A stretch of 64,000 nucleotides of DNA from an uncultured Oscillospiraceae bacterium (GCA_947624985.1 CANQMO010000013.1:19990-83989), one strand, 5' to 3'; shown: positions 52,610 through 61,925, counted from the first letter of the stretch. Made by a program: numbers and translations. Notes: generated from the sequence alone by a model not told the origin.

Positions 52610-53946
52610 AACCTGTCGCGGAGATCAAGACAGACGTCCTTGTTCTGGGCGGCGGCCCAGCCGGTATAGCCGCGGCCATCGCGGCCGCACGAATAGGGGC
52701 GAAAACAACGATCGTTGAATCCAACGGTTTTCTTGGCGGCAATCTGGCGGGTGGCCTTTGCCTGCATACGTTCCATGACGCAAATATGAACAAGATCATC
52801 GGCGGTTTTCCGGAAGAGCTGATCCGGCGTCTCATCGACCTGGGCGGGTCCATCGGCCCCGTGGAGATCAAAAACGCGCATATGCGTACAACGACCCCTT
52901 ACGACCACGAGATGATGAAATACCTCCTTTTCAAAATGATGGACGAGAACCATGTGGACGTTCTGCTGCATGCGTTTGCCTCGGATGTGATCGTGTCTGA
53001 CGGAAAGATCGCTGCCGTGTCGGTGGAGACAAAGTCGGAACGCAGGAATTATGAGGCTCGCGTCTATATCGATGCCACCGGCGATGGGGACATAGCCGCC
53101 TGGAGCGGCGTGGTCCCCATGAAAAAAGGCCGCGAGAGCGACGGGAAGATGCAGGCCATGAGCACGGTGTTTAAAATGGCTTGTGTCGATATGGATCGGG
53201 CATTGGCCGATATCGGCGTCGGCAAGGCGGTGGCCTCCGTACCGGGCGCCGGCGAGATCTGCATGTGGTTTTCCGCCAACCTCGACAAATACAGAGATGC
53301 GCTGGAAGCGGCGCAGATATTCCCCTTCTCCCACCATGTGTTTTGGGGCAACGCGTTTCGGAAAACGGACGTGAACCTGAATATCACAAGGGTCATCGAT
53401 CTTGACCCGACCAACGCGGACGAGTTGAGCCGTGCGGAGATGGAGGCCCGGTATCAGATCTACAAGGTGAGCGAGTTTTTGAAAAAGAACGTCCCCGGTT
53501 TTGAGAAAGCTTACGTCATCTCCTCCGTACCTTTTATCGGCATCCGGGAGACGCGGCGGATAGAGGGGGATTATGTTCTGAGCGATACGGATGTGCTCGA
53601 GGGGCGGAGATTCCCCGACGCGATCGCCCGTTCCTCCTATCCCATTGATATCCACGATCCGGACGGGAAAGGCACATCTTTCCATCAGGTCAACAACGGC
53701 TTCTATGAGATCCCCTACCGGTGCCTGATCCCCAGGGGATTGGAGAATCTGCTCGTCTCCGGCCGCTGCATGTCCACGACGCCTGCGGCGCTTGCCTCTT
53801 CCCGGACGATGGTAAACGTAATGGCGATCGGGCAGGGCGCCGGCGTTGCGGCGGGCCTGTGCGCGGTGAACCGCCTGGATTCCGTTCGGTCGGTGGATGG
53901 TAAGCAGGTGCAAAAGCACCTGCGCGAGCAGGGAGCGCTCCTGTAG
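52606..53946 (+). CDS. FAD-dependent oxidoreductase (FAD_oxidored family)
   Basis: 446 residues. The N-terminal FAD-binding motif is LGGGPAGIAAAIAAARIGA followed by VESNGFLGG. An ATGDGDIAAWSG motif lies near 162 and a C-terminal FAD loop (MVNVMAIGQGAGVAAGLCAV) near 405. It is translationally coupled to the TRAP permease, so it probably acts on the imported compound. It is not part of the described D-threonate kinase/PdxA2 route, and its substrate is unknown. The family also contains fumarate-reductase-like and tRNA-modifying relatives. Confidence 0.85.
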   Translation: MKPVAEIKTDVLVLGGGPAGIAAAIAAARIGAKTTIVESNGFLGGNLAGGLCLHTFHDANMNKIIGGFPEELIRRLIDLGGSIGPVEIKNAHMRTTTPYDHEMMKYLLFKMMDENHVDVLLHAFASDVIVSDGKIAAVSVETKSERRNYEARVYIDATGDGDIAAWSGVVPMKKGRESDGKMQAMSTVFKMACVDMDRALADIGVGKAVASVPGAGEICMWFSANLDKYRDALEAAQIFPFSHHVFWGNAFRKTDVNLNITRVIDLDPTNADELSRAEMEARYQIYKVSEFLKKNVPGFEKAYVISSVPFIGIRETRRIEGDYVLSDTDVLEGRRFPDAIARSSYPIDIHDPDGKGTSFHQVNNGFYEIPYRCLIPRGLENLLVSGRCMSTTPAALASSRTMVNVMAIGQGAGVAAGLCAVNRLDSVRSVDGKQVQKHLREQGALL

Positions 53947-54169
53947 CGGGCGAACGGGCGTGAGCCGCCTTGGAGAGCGTTTTCATGAGAGACCGCCATG
54001 AAAGCGCGCGGCGCTGGCATACGCCCGTTAAGAACGACAACGCAGCATGACTGGACCCTACGCTGCGGATCATGCCATTTTTAGGCGTTACAGTCTACCA
54101 GCCCGGCGGGCCGCGCGGGGGAATGGAAAAAGACCGCTTCCCCGCATACAATGGTCAGGAGGGATGACC

Positions 54170-54457
54170 TTGGAGGACAGGGACAAACTGACGGAGACCG
54201 GGACCGGAGAGGCCGAGACGGAGCGGCAGTACCGCCGGTCCATGCGGCGGCTGCGGTTCGAGACAGGGCTTGCGGTACTGTTCGCGGCCATGGGGGCCAT
54301 GGTGGTGCTGGTGCTGCTGGACGTGTTTTTCTCCATGCGCGCCACCGCCGAGCGCACGCTCATCGAAAACGCCTTCGAGGCGTTCAAGCTCATCGCCGTC
54401 ACGGTCCTGGGCTATATCTTCGGCGCCAATCAGACAAAGACCGGCCCGGAGGAATAA
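54170..54457 (+). CDS. Small membrane protein of unknown function (TTG start)
   Basis: 95 residues. A charged N-terminus (EDRDKLTETGTGEAETERQY) is followed by two membrane segments (about 33-57 and 72-88), ending with a short polar tail. TTG at 54170 is favoured because AGGAGG is 7 nt upstream; the in-frame ATG at 54164 is only 1 nt from it. I do not recognise it. The 223-nt gap before it (53947-54169) shows no clear promoter or gene. A perfect hairpin follows. Confidence 0.6.
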   Translation: MEDRDKLTETGTGEAETERQYRRSMRRLRFETGLAVLFAAMGAMVVLVLLDVFFSMRATAERTLIENAFEAFKLIAVTVLGYIFGANQTKTGPEE

Positions 54458-54464
54458 ACGTGAT

Positions 54465-54488
54465 CAGCGCCCGCTTACGCGGGCGCTG
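54465..54488 (+). terminator. Hairpin after the small membrane protein gene
   Basis: A perfect 10-bp stem CAGCGCCCGC/GCGGGCGCTG with a TTAC loop. The expected T tract is missing, perhaps because the IS200-type element begins directly downstream. Confidence 0.55.
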
Positions 54489-54630
54489 ACTGCGTTGTTG
54501 GCAACCGACAACCACGGGCTATGCCCGTGGTACAAAAAAGGCTATGCCTATGAGTAGAAAAGATAAACCTCCAATGTTAAGATGGAAGAGGTTTGCCGAC
54601 CGAGATCCAAATTAACAGAGGAGGAATATC

Positions 54631-55116
54631 ATGCTAAAGAAAAAAGAAGAGATAGACAGCCTGGCCCATACGAGGTGGAACTGCAAGTATCACATAGTGT
54701 TTGACCCAAAATACAGATGACAGATCATATATGGGCAGATAAAAACGGACATAGGCCAGATACTGCGGAAACTGTGTGAATATAAGGGAATAGAGATAAT
54801 AGAAGCAGAAGCGTGCCCAGACCACATACATATGCTGATAAGTATCCCACCGAAGTATAGTGTATCACAGGTGATGGGATATCTCAAAGGAAAAAGTTCG
54901 CTGATGATATTTGACAGGCATGCGAATCTGAAGTACAAGTACGGGAACCGGCAGTTCTGGTGTAAGGGGTACTATGTGGACACAGTAGGCAGGAACAAGA
55001 AGGCGATTGCAGAGTATATCCGAAATCAGATGGCAGAGGACAAGATAAGTGACCAGATGACGATAAAGGAATACTATGACCCGTTTACGGGTGAGCCGGC
55101 TAACAAGAGCAAATAA
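54631..55116 (+). pseudogene. tnpA: IS200-type TnpA (Y1 transposase) with in-frame TGA
   Basis: 161 codons from ATG 54631 (ribosome site GAGGAGGAATATC). The product has the HUH transposase features: CPDHIHMLISIPP (His-x-His metal site) and the catalytic-Tyr region near the C-terminus. Codon 30 is TGA (54718-54720) in the context FDPKYR-stop-QIIYGQIK, where relatives normally have a basic residue, so a CGA-to-TGA change is likely. Initiation downstream of the stop could give a protein lacking the N-terminal strand, probably inactive. It may still be mobilised by an intact copy elsewhere. Confidence 0.88.
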
Positions 55117-55119
55117 GAA

Positions 55120-55140
55120 CAGCCCCACTTGGTGGGGCTG
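55120..55140 (+). terminator. Hairpin after tnpA
   Basis: A perfect 9-bp stem CAGCCCCAC/GTGGGGCTG with a TTG loop, directly after the tnpA stop. No T run. Confidence 0.55.
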
Positions 55141-55257
55141 CTCGTAATCGTATGCGGTCGGCAGACCGTTTCGGCGCGCCTTTAGGCGCCGCCAACATTA
55201 TGCCCTTATAGGGCTTGTGCAGGCCACCCGCTATGCGGGTGGTCCTGACTTGGACTT

Positions 55258-56373
55258 TTATCCGATCAGGTAGGACCCGCCCGCCTCCGGGACGGCGGGC
55301 ACCACGGGGACGAACCGGGCGTCGGGGCTGCCGCCGTTCATGTCGGCGGTGGCCATGGTCCGGTCCGACTCCAGCATGTCGGCGTAGGTGGCGCAGTAAA
55401 GCCGGGCGAACAGCCGCCAGAAGATACCCAGGTCCTGTCCGCTCAGACTGCCCTGTCCGGCCCGGAGGGAGTTGACATCCAGCCGCACGGAGACGGCGGT
55501 ACCTGTGTCCGCCAGGGCCTCCGCGATCCGCTGGCCCGTCTGGCACACGGCCACCACCGGGTCCGGCTCGGTGGCCATGGTCTCGGAGTAGGTAAAGCCG
55601 CTCTCGGACAGGGGATGGGCCAGGTCGGCCAAAATGATCTCGTCGAAGCCCAGCTCCGCCAGTTCCCGGGACAGGTCGATCAGATAGGCGCGGATGGTCC
55701 GGTTATAGGGGTCCACCCAGTAGTTGCCGGCCTCGGTCTGGCATACGCTGCCGTCGGCATAGCGCAGGGCGAAGGACCAGTTGTGCTGTAGGAGCAGCCA
55801 GTCGGAAAAGCAGCTGATCTGGGCGGCCACGGTCTTGCCGGCGGCGTGGAGCGCCTCGACGGAGGCTTTCACGTCCACAGAGCCGGATGTCAGGTAAGCC
55901 CGGGCCGTCTCACACTCGGACGGCCAGGCCAGATACCCGTCGGCGCTTTTCATCTCCAGCACGGCGGCGGTGTAGTCGCCGGTCTCCACGGCGGCCACGG
56001 AGGAGGCGAGAGCGGCGCTGTCCGTCACGGTGGTGTAAGGGATAAAAAGGCCCTGGACGGGCTTCAGCTCGTCCCATGTGCCCATGTCCACATCGGTGAA
56101 GTCCGGCGCCTCCCACACCACCTGCACCTCTACCGGCTCAAAGGTGGGCGCGGCGGTCTCGCTCACGCCGTCGTCGCCGGCGCCGGCGGCCTCCCCGCCG
56201 GTGAAGGGCAGCTGCAACGTGGCGCCGTTGGCGTCGTAGACCATGTACCGCTGCAAGACGTAGAACATCGTCACGCCGCCGAAGATCAGCAGCGCCAGCA
56301 CGAACAGAAATATGTTCAAAGGCACCCGGAATTTCCGGCGGCCTCTGTATATGTCCTTGGGACGGTATGGCAT
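55258..56373 (-). CDS. DUF4015 putative glycoside hydrolase, membrane-anchored
   Basis: 371 residues. A basic N-terminus is followed by one membrane segment (about 19-40, NIFLFVLALLIFGGVTMFYVL), a short linker and a TIM-barrel-like DUF4015 domain (about 105-355) with YWVDPYNRTIRAYLIDLSRELAELGFDEIILADLAHP in successive parts. The family resembles GH13/GH18-type barrels and is predicted to act on surface glycans; activity is unproven. It starts directly after the rpiB stop (TAA-ATG). The IS200-type element sits just beyond its stop. Confidence 0.82.
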   Translation of the reverse strand: MPYRPKDIYRGRRKFRVPLNIFLFVLALLIFGGVTMFYVLQRYMVYDANGATLQLPFTGGEAAGAGDDGVSETAAPTFEPVEVQVVWEAPDFTDVDMGTWDELKPVQGLFIPYTTVTDSAALASSVAAVETGDYTAAVLEMKSADGYLAWPSECETARAYLTSGSVDVKASVEALHAAGKTVAAQISCFSDWLLLQHNWSFALRYADGSVCQTEAGNYWVDPYNRTIRAYLIDLSRELAELGFDEIILADLAHPLSESGFTYSETMATEPDPVVAVCQTGQRIAEALADTGTAVSVRLDVNSLRAGQGSLSGQDLGIFWRLFARLYCATYADMLESDRTMATADMNGGSPDARFVPVVPAVPEAGGSYLIG

Positions 56374-56808
56374 TTATTTCTCCAGGTCTTTTATCATGGC
56401 GATACGCCTGATATGGTGTTCGGCATTGGAAAAGCCGGTGCCGAGATAGGTGTCCACGATCCTGGCGGCGAGCTCGCTGCCCAGGGTCCGTCCGCCCAGG
56501 CACAGGACGTTGGCGTCGTTATGCTGGCGGGCCATCTCGGCGCTGTAGCAGTCGGCGCACAGGGCCGCCCGGATACCGTGTATCTTGTTTGCGGCGATGG
56601 ACATGCCGATACCGGTGCCGCAGACCAGAATGCCCCGCTCCGCCTTTCCGGCCAGCACGGCCCGGCAGAGCTTTTCGGCATAGTCCGGGTAATCCACCGG
56701 CTCGCCGCCGCAGCCCAGGTCCTCCACCGGCACGCCTCTGTCCGTCAGGTGCCGGATAAGGCTCTGCTTGAGGGCGTAGCCTCCGTGGTCCGATGCGATA
56801 GCGATCAT
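56374..56808 (-). CDS. rpiB: Ribose 5-phosphate isomerase B
   Basis: 144 residues, RpiB/LacAB fold. Active-site motifs are SDHGGYALK (residues 6-14), the catalytic Cys in LVCGTGIGMSIAANK, and NDANVLCLGGRTLG. It interconverts ribose 5-phosphate and ribulose 5-phosphate, or acts on allose/galactose 6-phosphate in relatives. Ribosome site AAAGGAGTATCCCGTT-ATG. It lies between the PMT glycosyltransferase and DUF4015 genes in one run. Confidence 0.95.
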   Translation of the reverse strand: MIAIASDHGGYALKQSLIRHLTDRGVPVEDLGCGGEPVDYPDYAEKLCRAVLAGKAERGILVCGTGIGMSIAANKIHGIRAALCADCYSAEMARQHNDANVLCLGGRTLGSELAARIVDTYLGTGFSNAEHHIRRIAMIKDLEK

Positions 56809-56890
56809 AACGGGATACTCCTTTCAGATAGGCGGGAATGAGAGATGCGCTGTGTGAACGGCGCCGCGGGCCAAAACCGCGGTCAGCCCG

Positions 56891-58780
56891 TCAGAAGGGC
56901 CAGGTGTCCACATACCATTTCAGGAATATTTTGCTGTAGGCGTCTGTCCGGGGCGTCCCGGCCAGCACGGGGTAAAAGACGGCGAACAGGACCACCGTGA
57001 GCGCGGCGAAGCTGCCGACGGAGACCCGCCAGCGGGGGTCTTTCCTGCGCAGCTCCGCAAAGACGTAGCCGATGGCCAGCGCCAGGAAGAGCGTGCAGGG
57101 GAAGTAGTGGTAGGCGAAGGTGAGCCGGCTGACCAACACCCAGGGCAGGAGGTTCGCCAGATACCCGATCAGGATGAACTGGGCGGTCGCGTCCCGGTCC
57201 CGGACGGCACACCAGCCCACGCCCGCCATGGCAGCCAGACCGCCCCAGGAGACGAGGGGGTTGTTGAACGCGGCGAAGGAGACGGTCACGCCGTCGGCGG
57301 GATAGCTGAGGTAGTACAAAATGGGCCGCACATCCAGCAGCCACTGGTACCACATGGAGGAATACGGGTGGGTGGCCACCAGATCGGAGTGGTAGTTCCA
57401 CATATAGCTCTGGTTGTCGATGACCATTTTCAGGTAATCGCCGTTAAAAAGCCGGAAGGGACCGTCGATCCCCTGGCTGGGGGCATAGGACCAGTAGCTG
57501 ACGTAGTAGATGAGGCAGGGCGTCAGCACGAAGAAAATGAGACACCAGCCCACGTTCAGCAAAAACTCGTCCCGGACGGCCTTTTTCTCCGCCAGGAACC
57601 GGCGGAGCCAGTATACCAGCCATATGGCGGCCAGACCGGCCCCCGCGTAAATGCACACCCACTTACTGGCCGCGCCCAGACCGAAGCTGACGCCGGACAG
57701 CGCCAGCCACAGCGTCCGGCGCTTCTCCCGGGCAGGGGGCTCCGTCGTCCACAGGAACAGGCCCAGATACATGAGCAGTATGAAGAACACCGCGTAGGTG
57801 TCGATGGTGGCGATACGGGTCTGGACGAAGTGCATGAAGTCAAAGGCGAATACGGCGGTGCCGGCCCCGGCCACGGAAACGTGGCCGAACATGCGCTTGA
57901 GGAGCAGATACAGAAACGGCAGCATCAGCACGCCGAACAGCGTGCCCATGAACCGCCAGCCGAAGGGCGTCATGCCGAACAGCCGAATGCCCAGGGAGAG
58001 GATGGCCTTGCCCAGAGGCGGGTGGGTGATCTCGTAGGGCCAGATGTTCTCGATCATCTCCAGAGCCGTCCGAGCGTGGTATATCTCGTCAAAGTATGTG
58101 CCGTTCAGGAAGGAGTATGCGCCGGGCACGGTGTCCTGCTCGTCCAGCAGGGCCTCGCAGCCATCCGCCGGAGAGAGATCCTCCGCCGGGATGGGGGACC
58201 CGTCCGCGCCGTAGAGCACCACCTCCCCCAGGTACTGCTCCGCTCCGGAGACGATACGCACATAGCGGACCGGGTCCCCGTCCCCGTTCAGCGCGGCGTC
58301 GTTCCAGCGGAAAAGCTGGGTGTACTTCTGAGTCATGCCGGGGGCGCCATCGCTGTCCAGCTGGTCGGTCCAGCTCTCGCCGTCCTGGGAGAACTGGAGC
58401 TTGTAATCGGCGGTGTTCAGGCCGCACCAGTACCGCACCCCGGTGATGGGCTGGGGCTCTGTGAGCTCGATGAGGGCGTAGGTGTTGCCCTGCTCAAAGT
58501 GCAGATAGGTTTGGGGGGCGGTATCGTCGCCCAGGCCGATGAAGGCCACGACGGCGTACACCGCCGTGACGGCCAGCATGACGATCCAGTCCAGCCGGGA
58601 AAAACGCCTGTCCGGTCCGGGCTCCGGCGGGAGCGGGGCTGCGCCCTCCTCCGGGGGCGGGGGTAGGGTCCGCGCCTGCCTGTGGAGGAGCGCCCACCGG
58701 CAGCACCACAAAAGGGCGTATAACGCCACCGCCAGCGGGAAGAGGATGGGCAGATTGGAGACGATCAGATCAGATGACAT
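56891..58780 (-). CDS. PMT-type (GT39) membrane glycosyltransferase with discoidin-like insertion
   Basis: 629 residues. There are two N-terminal membrane segments (about 8-30 and 66-86), then a soluble ~110-residue segment (about 90-200) resembling an F5/8-type-C (discoidin) beta sandwich (HFEQGNTYALIELTE, YWCGLN, VRYVRIVSGAEQYLGEVVLYG). The GT-C core follows with FDEIYHARTALEMI (catalytic Asp-Glu after the first core helix), THPPLGK and ~9 further helices. It transfers sugar from a polyprenyl-phosphate donor outside the cell, as in protein O-mannosyltransferases. Target unknown. Confidence 0.88.
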   Translation of the reverse strand: MSSDLIVSNLPILFPLAVALYALLWCCRWALLHRQARTLPPPPEEGAAPLPPEPGPDRRFSRLDWIVMLAVTAVYAVVAFIGLGDDTAPQTYLHFEQGNTYALIELTEPQPITGVRYWCGLNTADYKLQFSQDGESWTDQLDSDGAPGMTQKYTQLFRWNDAALNGDGDPVRYVRIVSGAEQYLGEVVLYGADGSPIPAEDLSPADGCEALLDEQDTVPGAYSFLNGTYFDEIYHARTALEMIENIWPYEITHPPLGKAILSLGIRLFGMTPFGWRFMGTLFGVLMLPFLYLLLKRMFGHVSVAGAGTAVFAFDFMHFVQTRIATIDTYAVFFILLMYLGLFLWTTEPPAREKRRTLWLALSGVSFGLGAASKWVCIYAGAGLAAIWLVYWLRRFLAEKKAVRDEFLLNVGWCLIFFVLTPCLIYYVSYWSYAPSQGIDGPFRLFNGDYLKMVIDNQSYMWNYHSDLVATHPYSSMWYQWLLDVRPILYYLSYPADGVTVSFAAFNNPLVSWGGLAAMAGVGWCAVRDRDATAQFILIGYLANLLPWVLVSRLTFAYHYFPCTLFLALAIGYVFAELRRKDPRWRVSVGSFAALTVVLFAVFYPVLAGTPRTDAYSKIFLKWYVDTWPF

Positions 58781-58821
58781 ATGTTCGGCCTTCCGTCAGG
58801 CAAAAATTCACAATTATAATT

Positions 58822-58850
58822 ATTATATACCAAAACCGGAGACGCCGCAA
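58822..58850 (-). promoter_or_regulatory. Promoter of PMT-rpiB-DUF4015, embedded in the dnaJ terminator
   Basis: Minus-strand TTGCGG (58845-58850) and perfect TATAAT (58822-58827) at 17-nt spacing. The -35 lies within the loop of the dnaJ terminator hairpin. Confidence 0.6.
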
Positions 58851-58870
58851 CGCCTCCGGTTTTTAATTTT
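58831..58870. terminator. Terminator of the hrcA-grpE-dnaK-dnaJ operon
   Basis: CCGGAG (58836-58841) pairs with CTCCGG (58854-58859), with extra pairs inside the loop. T-rich tails lie on both sides (TTTTG on the minus strand, T5AATTTT on the plus). It lies just after the dnaJ stop. Confidence 0.7.
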
Positions 58871-58877
58871 GGATTTT

Positions 58878-60005
58878 TTAAAATTTCCTCTTTTTCCGGC
58901 CTGTTTTTTCGCCGGCGATGTCCGCGAATTCCTGCAAAAGCTCCTTCTGCCGGCGGGAGAGGTTTTTGGGTGTCTGCAAATTGACCGTGACGAACTGGTC
59001 CCCTTTTATGCCGGTGCGGACATTGGGCATGCCCTTGCCCCGGAGCCGGAACACCGACCCGGTCTGGGTGCCCTCGGGTATGTTCAGACTGACCTGCCCG
59101 TCCAGCGTAGGCACCTGTATCTCCGCGCCCAGAGCCGCCTGCACGAAGCTGAGATCGGCGGTGATGTAGATGTTGGAGCCATCCCGCCGGAAGGTGGGGC
59201 TGGGCCGGACCTGGACCACCACCAGCAGATCCCCCGCCGGGCCCCCGTTGGCCCCGGCGTTGCCCTGGCCCCGGAGGGACACGGTCTCCCCGTCGTCGAT
59301 ACCGGCCGGGATGGAGATGTTCAGCTTCCTCTGGGCGCGGACGGTGCCGTTCCCACGGCACCTGGGGCAGGGGGAGTGGATGATCCTGCCGCTGCCGCCG
59401 CACTTGGGGCAGGGGCCGGTGGACTGGAACACCCCGAAGGGGGTGCGCTGCTGGGTCCGGACGGTGCCGGTGCCCTTGCAGTCCGGGCACACCTCCGGCG
59501 TGGTGCCGGGGGCGCAGCCGGTGCCCTTGCAGTCCGGGCACTGGTCCACACGGGTGATGTTGATGTCCTTTTTGCAGCCGAAGGCCGCCTCCTCAAAGGA
59601 GATGGCCAGCCGCACCCGCAGGCTCTCGCCCCGGCGGGGGCCGGTGCGGGTCTGCTGGCGGGCCTGCCCGCCGAAGCCGCCGAAACCGCCGAAGCCGCCG
59701 CCGAAGATGTCCCCGAAGATGTCTCCCAGGTCCCCGAAATCGCCGGTGAAGCCCCCGGAACCGGCCCCATAGTTGGGGTCCACGCCGGCAAAGCCGAACT
59801 GGTCGTACCGGGCCTTCTTTTCCGGGTCGGACAGCACGGCGTATGCCTCGTTGGCCTCTTTGAAGCGGGCCTCCGCCTCCTTGTCGCCAGGGTGCAGGTC
59901 CGGGTGGTTGGCCTTGGCCGCCTTGCGGTATGCTTTTTTGATGTCGTCCTCCGAGGCGCCCTTTTTCAGGCCCAGTACCTCGTAGTAATCCCGTTTGTCT
60001 GCCAT
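58878..60005 (-). CDS. dnaJ: Chaperone DnaJ (Hsp40)
   Basis: 375 residues, type I DnaJ. Order: J domain (1-70; [21 protein letters not shown], with HPD in [10 protein letters not shown]), a Gly/Phe-rich region (about 75-125), a zinc domain with four CxxCxGxG repeats (CPDCKGTG twice, [16 protein letters not shown]; about 153-220), and C-terminal substrate-binding and dimer domains. It stimulates DnaK ATPase and delivers clients. Last gene of the hrcA operon. Confidence 0.97.
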   Translation of the reverse strand: MADKRDYYEVLGLKKGASEDDIKKAYRKAAKANHPDLHPGDKEAEARFKEANEAYAVLSDPEKKARYDQFGFAGVDPNYGAGSGGFTGDFGDLGDIFGDIFGGGFGGFGGFGGQARQQTRTGPRRGESLRVRLAISFEEAAFGCKKDINITRVDQCPDCKGTGCAPGTTPEVCPDCKGTGTVRTQQRTPFGVFQSTGPCPKCGGSGRIIHSPCPRCRGNGTVRAQRKLNISIPAGIDDGETVSLRGQGNAGANGGPAGDLLVVVQVRPSPTFRRDGSNIYITADLSFVQAALGAEIQVPTLDGQVSLNIPEGTQTGSVFRLRGKGMPNVRTGIKGDQFVTVNLQTPKNLSRRQKELLQEFADIAGEKTGRKKRKF

Positions 60006-60071
60006 ATGATCTCACTTACCTTCAGGTGGGCGGAGCATTGCGCCCCGCCCGCCCAGTTTATAGTTGGATGC

Positions 60072-61925
60072 TTACTTGTTGTCGGGGTCTACCTCGGTGT
60101 AGTCCGCGTCGTAGTAGGTCTGACCGCCGTTGTCGCCGCCGCCCATGTCGGGGCCGGGGCCCGCGTTGGGACCGGCCGCGCCCTGGCCGGGGGCCGCCTG
60201 CTGATACAGCTTCTCGGAGACCTTATAGAACGCCTGGGTCAGCTGCTCGGTGGCGGTCTTGATAAGGCCCGTGTCGGAGCCGGACAGAGCGGTCTTCAGG
60301 TCGGCCAGCTTCTGCTCCACCTCGGCCTTGTCCCCGGCGTCCAGCTTGTCGCCCATCTCCTGGAGGGTCTTTTCGGTCTGATAGACCATCTGGTCGCCGG
60401 CGTTGCGCACGTCCACCTCTTCCTTGCGCTTGGCGTCCTCGGCAGCGTACTGCTCCGCGTCCTTGACGGCCTTGTCGATCTCGTCCTTGCTGAGGTTGGT
60501 GGAGGCGGTGATGGTGATGTGCTGCTCCTTGCCGGTGCCCAGGTCCTTGGCGGACACGTTCACGATGCCGTTGGCGTCGATGTCGAAAGTGACCTCGATC
60601 TGGGGCACGCCCCGGCGGGCCGGCGCGATGCCGTCCAGGTGGAAGCGGCCCAGGCTCTTGTTGTAGGCGGCCAGCTCCCGCTCGCCCTGGAGGACGTTCA
60701 CCTCCACGCTGGTCTGGTTGTCCGCGGCGGTGGAGAAGATCTGGCTCTTACGGGTGGGGATGGTGGTGTTGCGCTCGATGAGCTTGGTGCACACCCCGCC
60801 CAGGGTCTCGATACCCAGGCTCAGGGGCGTCACGTCCAGCAGCAGGATACCCTCCACGTCGCCGCCCAGCACGCCGCCCTGGATAGCGGCGCCCACGGCC
60901 ACGCACTCGTCCGGGTTGATACCCTTGAACGGCTCCTTGCCGGTCAGGGCCTTGACCTTTTCCTGCACGGCGGGGATACGGGTGGAGCCGCCCACCAGCA
61001 GGACCTTGGAGAGCTGACCCGCGGAGAGGCCCGCGTCGCTCAGCGCCTGCTGCACGGGGCCCACGGTCTTTTCCACCAGGTGGCTGGTGAGCTCGTTGAA
61101 CTTGGCCCGGGTCAGGGTGATGTCCAGGTGCTTGGGACCGGTGGCGTCGGCGGTGATATAGGGAAGGTTGATCTGGGTCGTGGTCACGCCGGACAGGTCG
61201 CACTTGGCCTTCTCGGCGGCCTCCCGCAGACGCTGCATGGCCACCTTATCCGTGCTCAGGTCCACGCCGGAGCTGCGGCGGAACTCATCCACCAGCCACT
61301 TGGTGATGGCCTCGTCGAAGTCGTCGCCGCCCAGCCGGTTGTTGCCGGCGGTGGCCAGTACCTCGATGACGCCGTCGCCGATCTCCAGCACGGACACGTC
61401 GAAGGTGCCGCCGCCCAGGTCGTAGACCATGATCTTCTGGTCGGTCTCCTTGTCCAGGCCGTAGGCCAGAGCCGCGGCGGTGGGCTCGTTGATGATACGC
61501 TTCACGTCCAGGCCCGCGATCTTGCCCGCGTCCTTGGTGGCCTGGCGCTGGGAGTCGGTGAAGTAGGCGGGCACGGTGATGACCGCCTCGGTGACGGTGG
61601 TGCCCAGGTACGCCTCCGCGTCCTTTTTCAGCTTGCCCAGCACCATGGCGCTGATCTCCTGGGGAGAGTAGCTCTTGCCGTCCACGGTGACCCGGTAGCT
61701 GGAGCCCATCTCACGCTTGATGGAGCTGATGGTCCGGTCCGGATTGGTGACGGCCTGACGCTTGGCCACCTGGCCCACCATGCGCTCCCCGTCCTTGGAA
61801 AACGCCACCACGCTGGGCGTTGTGCGCGCGCCCTCGGCGTTGGTGATAACGGCCGCCTCGCCGCCCTCCATGACGGCCACGCAGCTATTGGTAGTACCTA
61901 AGTCGATACCGATGATCTTTCCCAT
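60072..61925 (-). CDS. dnaK: Chaperone DnaK (Hsp70)
   Basis: 617 residues. The ATPase domain starts with [20 protein letters not shown] (residues 3-22) and contains [17 protein letters not shown] and [14 protein letters not shown]. The peptide-binding domain (from about residue 380) is followed by a helical lid and a C-terminal tail rich in Gly/Pro/Asn ending with acidic residues. Ribosome site AGGAGGAAGTTACA-ATG. Works with DnaJ and GrpE of the same operon and with ClpB. Confidence 0.98.
   Translation of the reverse strand: MGKIIGIDLGTTNSCVAVMEGGEAAVITNAEGARTTPSVVAFSKDGERMVGQVAKRQAVTNPDRTISSIKREMGSSYRVTVDGKSYSPQEISAMVLGKLKKDAEAYLGTTVTEAVITVPAYFTDSQRQATKDAGKIAGLDVKRIINEPTAAALAYGLDKETDQKIMVYDLGGGTFDVSVLEIGDGVIEVLATAGNNRLGGDDFDEAITKWLVDEFRRSSGVDLSTDKVAMQRLREAAEKAKCDLSGVTTTQINLPYITADATGPKHLDITLTRAKFNELTSHLVEKTVGPVQQALSDAGLSAGQLSKVLLVGGSTRIPAVQEKVKALTGKEPFKGINPDECVAVGAAIQGGVLGGDVEGILLLDVTPLSLGIETLGGVCTKLIERNTTIPTRKSQIFSTAADNQTSVEVNVLQGERELAAYNKSLGRFHLDGIAPARRGVPQIEVTFDIDANGIVNVSAKDLGTGKEQHITITASTNLSKDEIDKAVKDAEQYAAEDAKRKEEVDVRNAGDQMVYQTEKTLQEMGDKLDAGDKAEVEQKLADLKTALSGSDTGLIKTATEQLTQAFYKVSEKLYQQAAPGQGAAGPNAGPGPDMGGGDNGGQTYYDADYTEVDPDNK

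Larger units (their letters stand above)
54495..55250 (+). mobile_element. IS200/IS605-family element (tnpA only, inactivated)
   Basis: The left end has a hairpin CCACGGGC-TAT-GCCCGTGG (54512-54530) and the right end has CCACCCGC-TAT-GCGGGTGG (55224-55242), like the subterminal hairpins bound by Y1 transposases. Inside are a leader stem AAACCTC (54565-54571)/GAGGTTT (54588-54594), tnpA, and a terminator (55120-55140). No tnpB is present. Exact ends cannot be fixed by eye. The element is markedly more AT-rich than its surroundings. Confidence 0.8.

Noticed and set aside
54718..54720. TGA in tnpA as a selenocysteine or recoded codon
   Set aside because: No downstream hairpin of SECIS type at the expected spacing, and the position is normally a basic residue; a CGA-to-TGA mutation explains it.
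58539..61901. Plus-strand open frame of over 1000 codons opposite dnaJ and dnaK
   Set aside because: Complement of highly conserved dnaK/dnaJ; low-complexity Leu/Gly/His/Val content with no recognisable domain. GC-skewed third positions keep such frames open.
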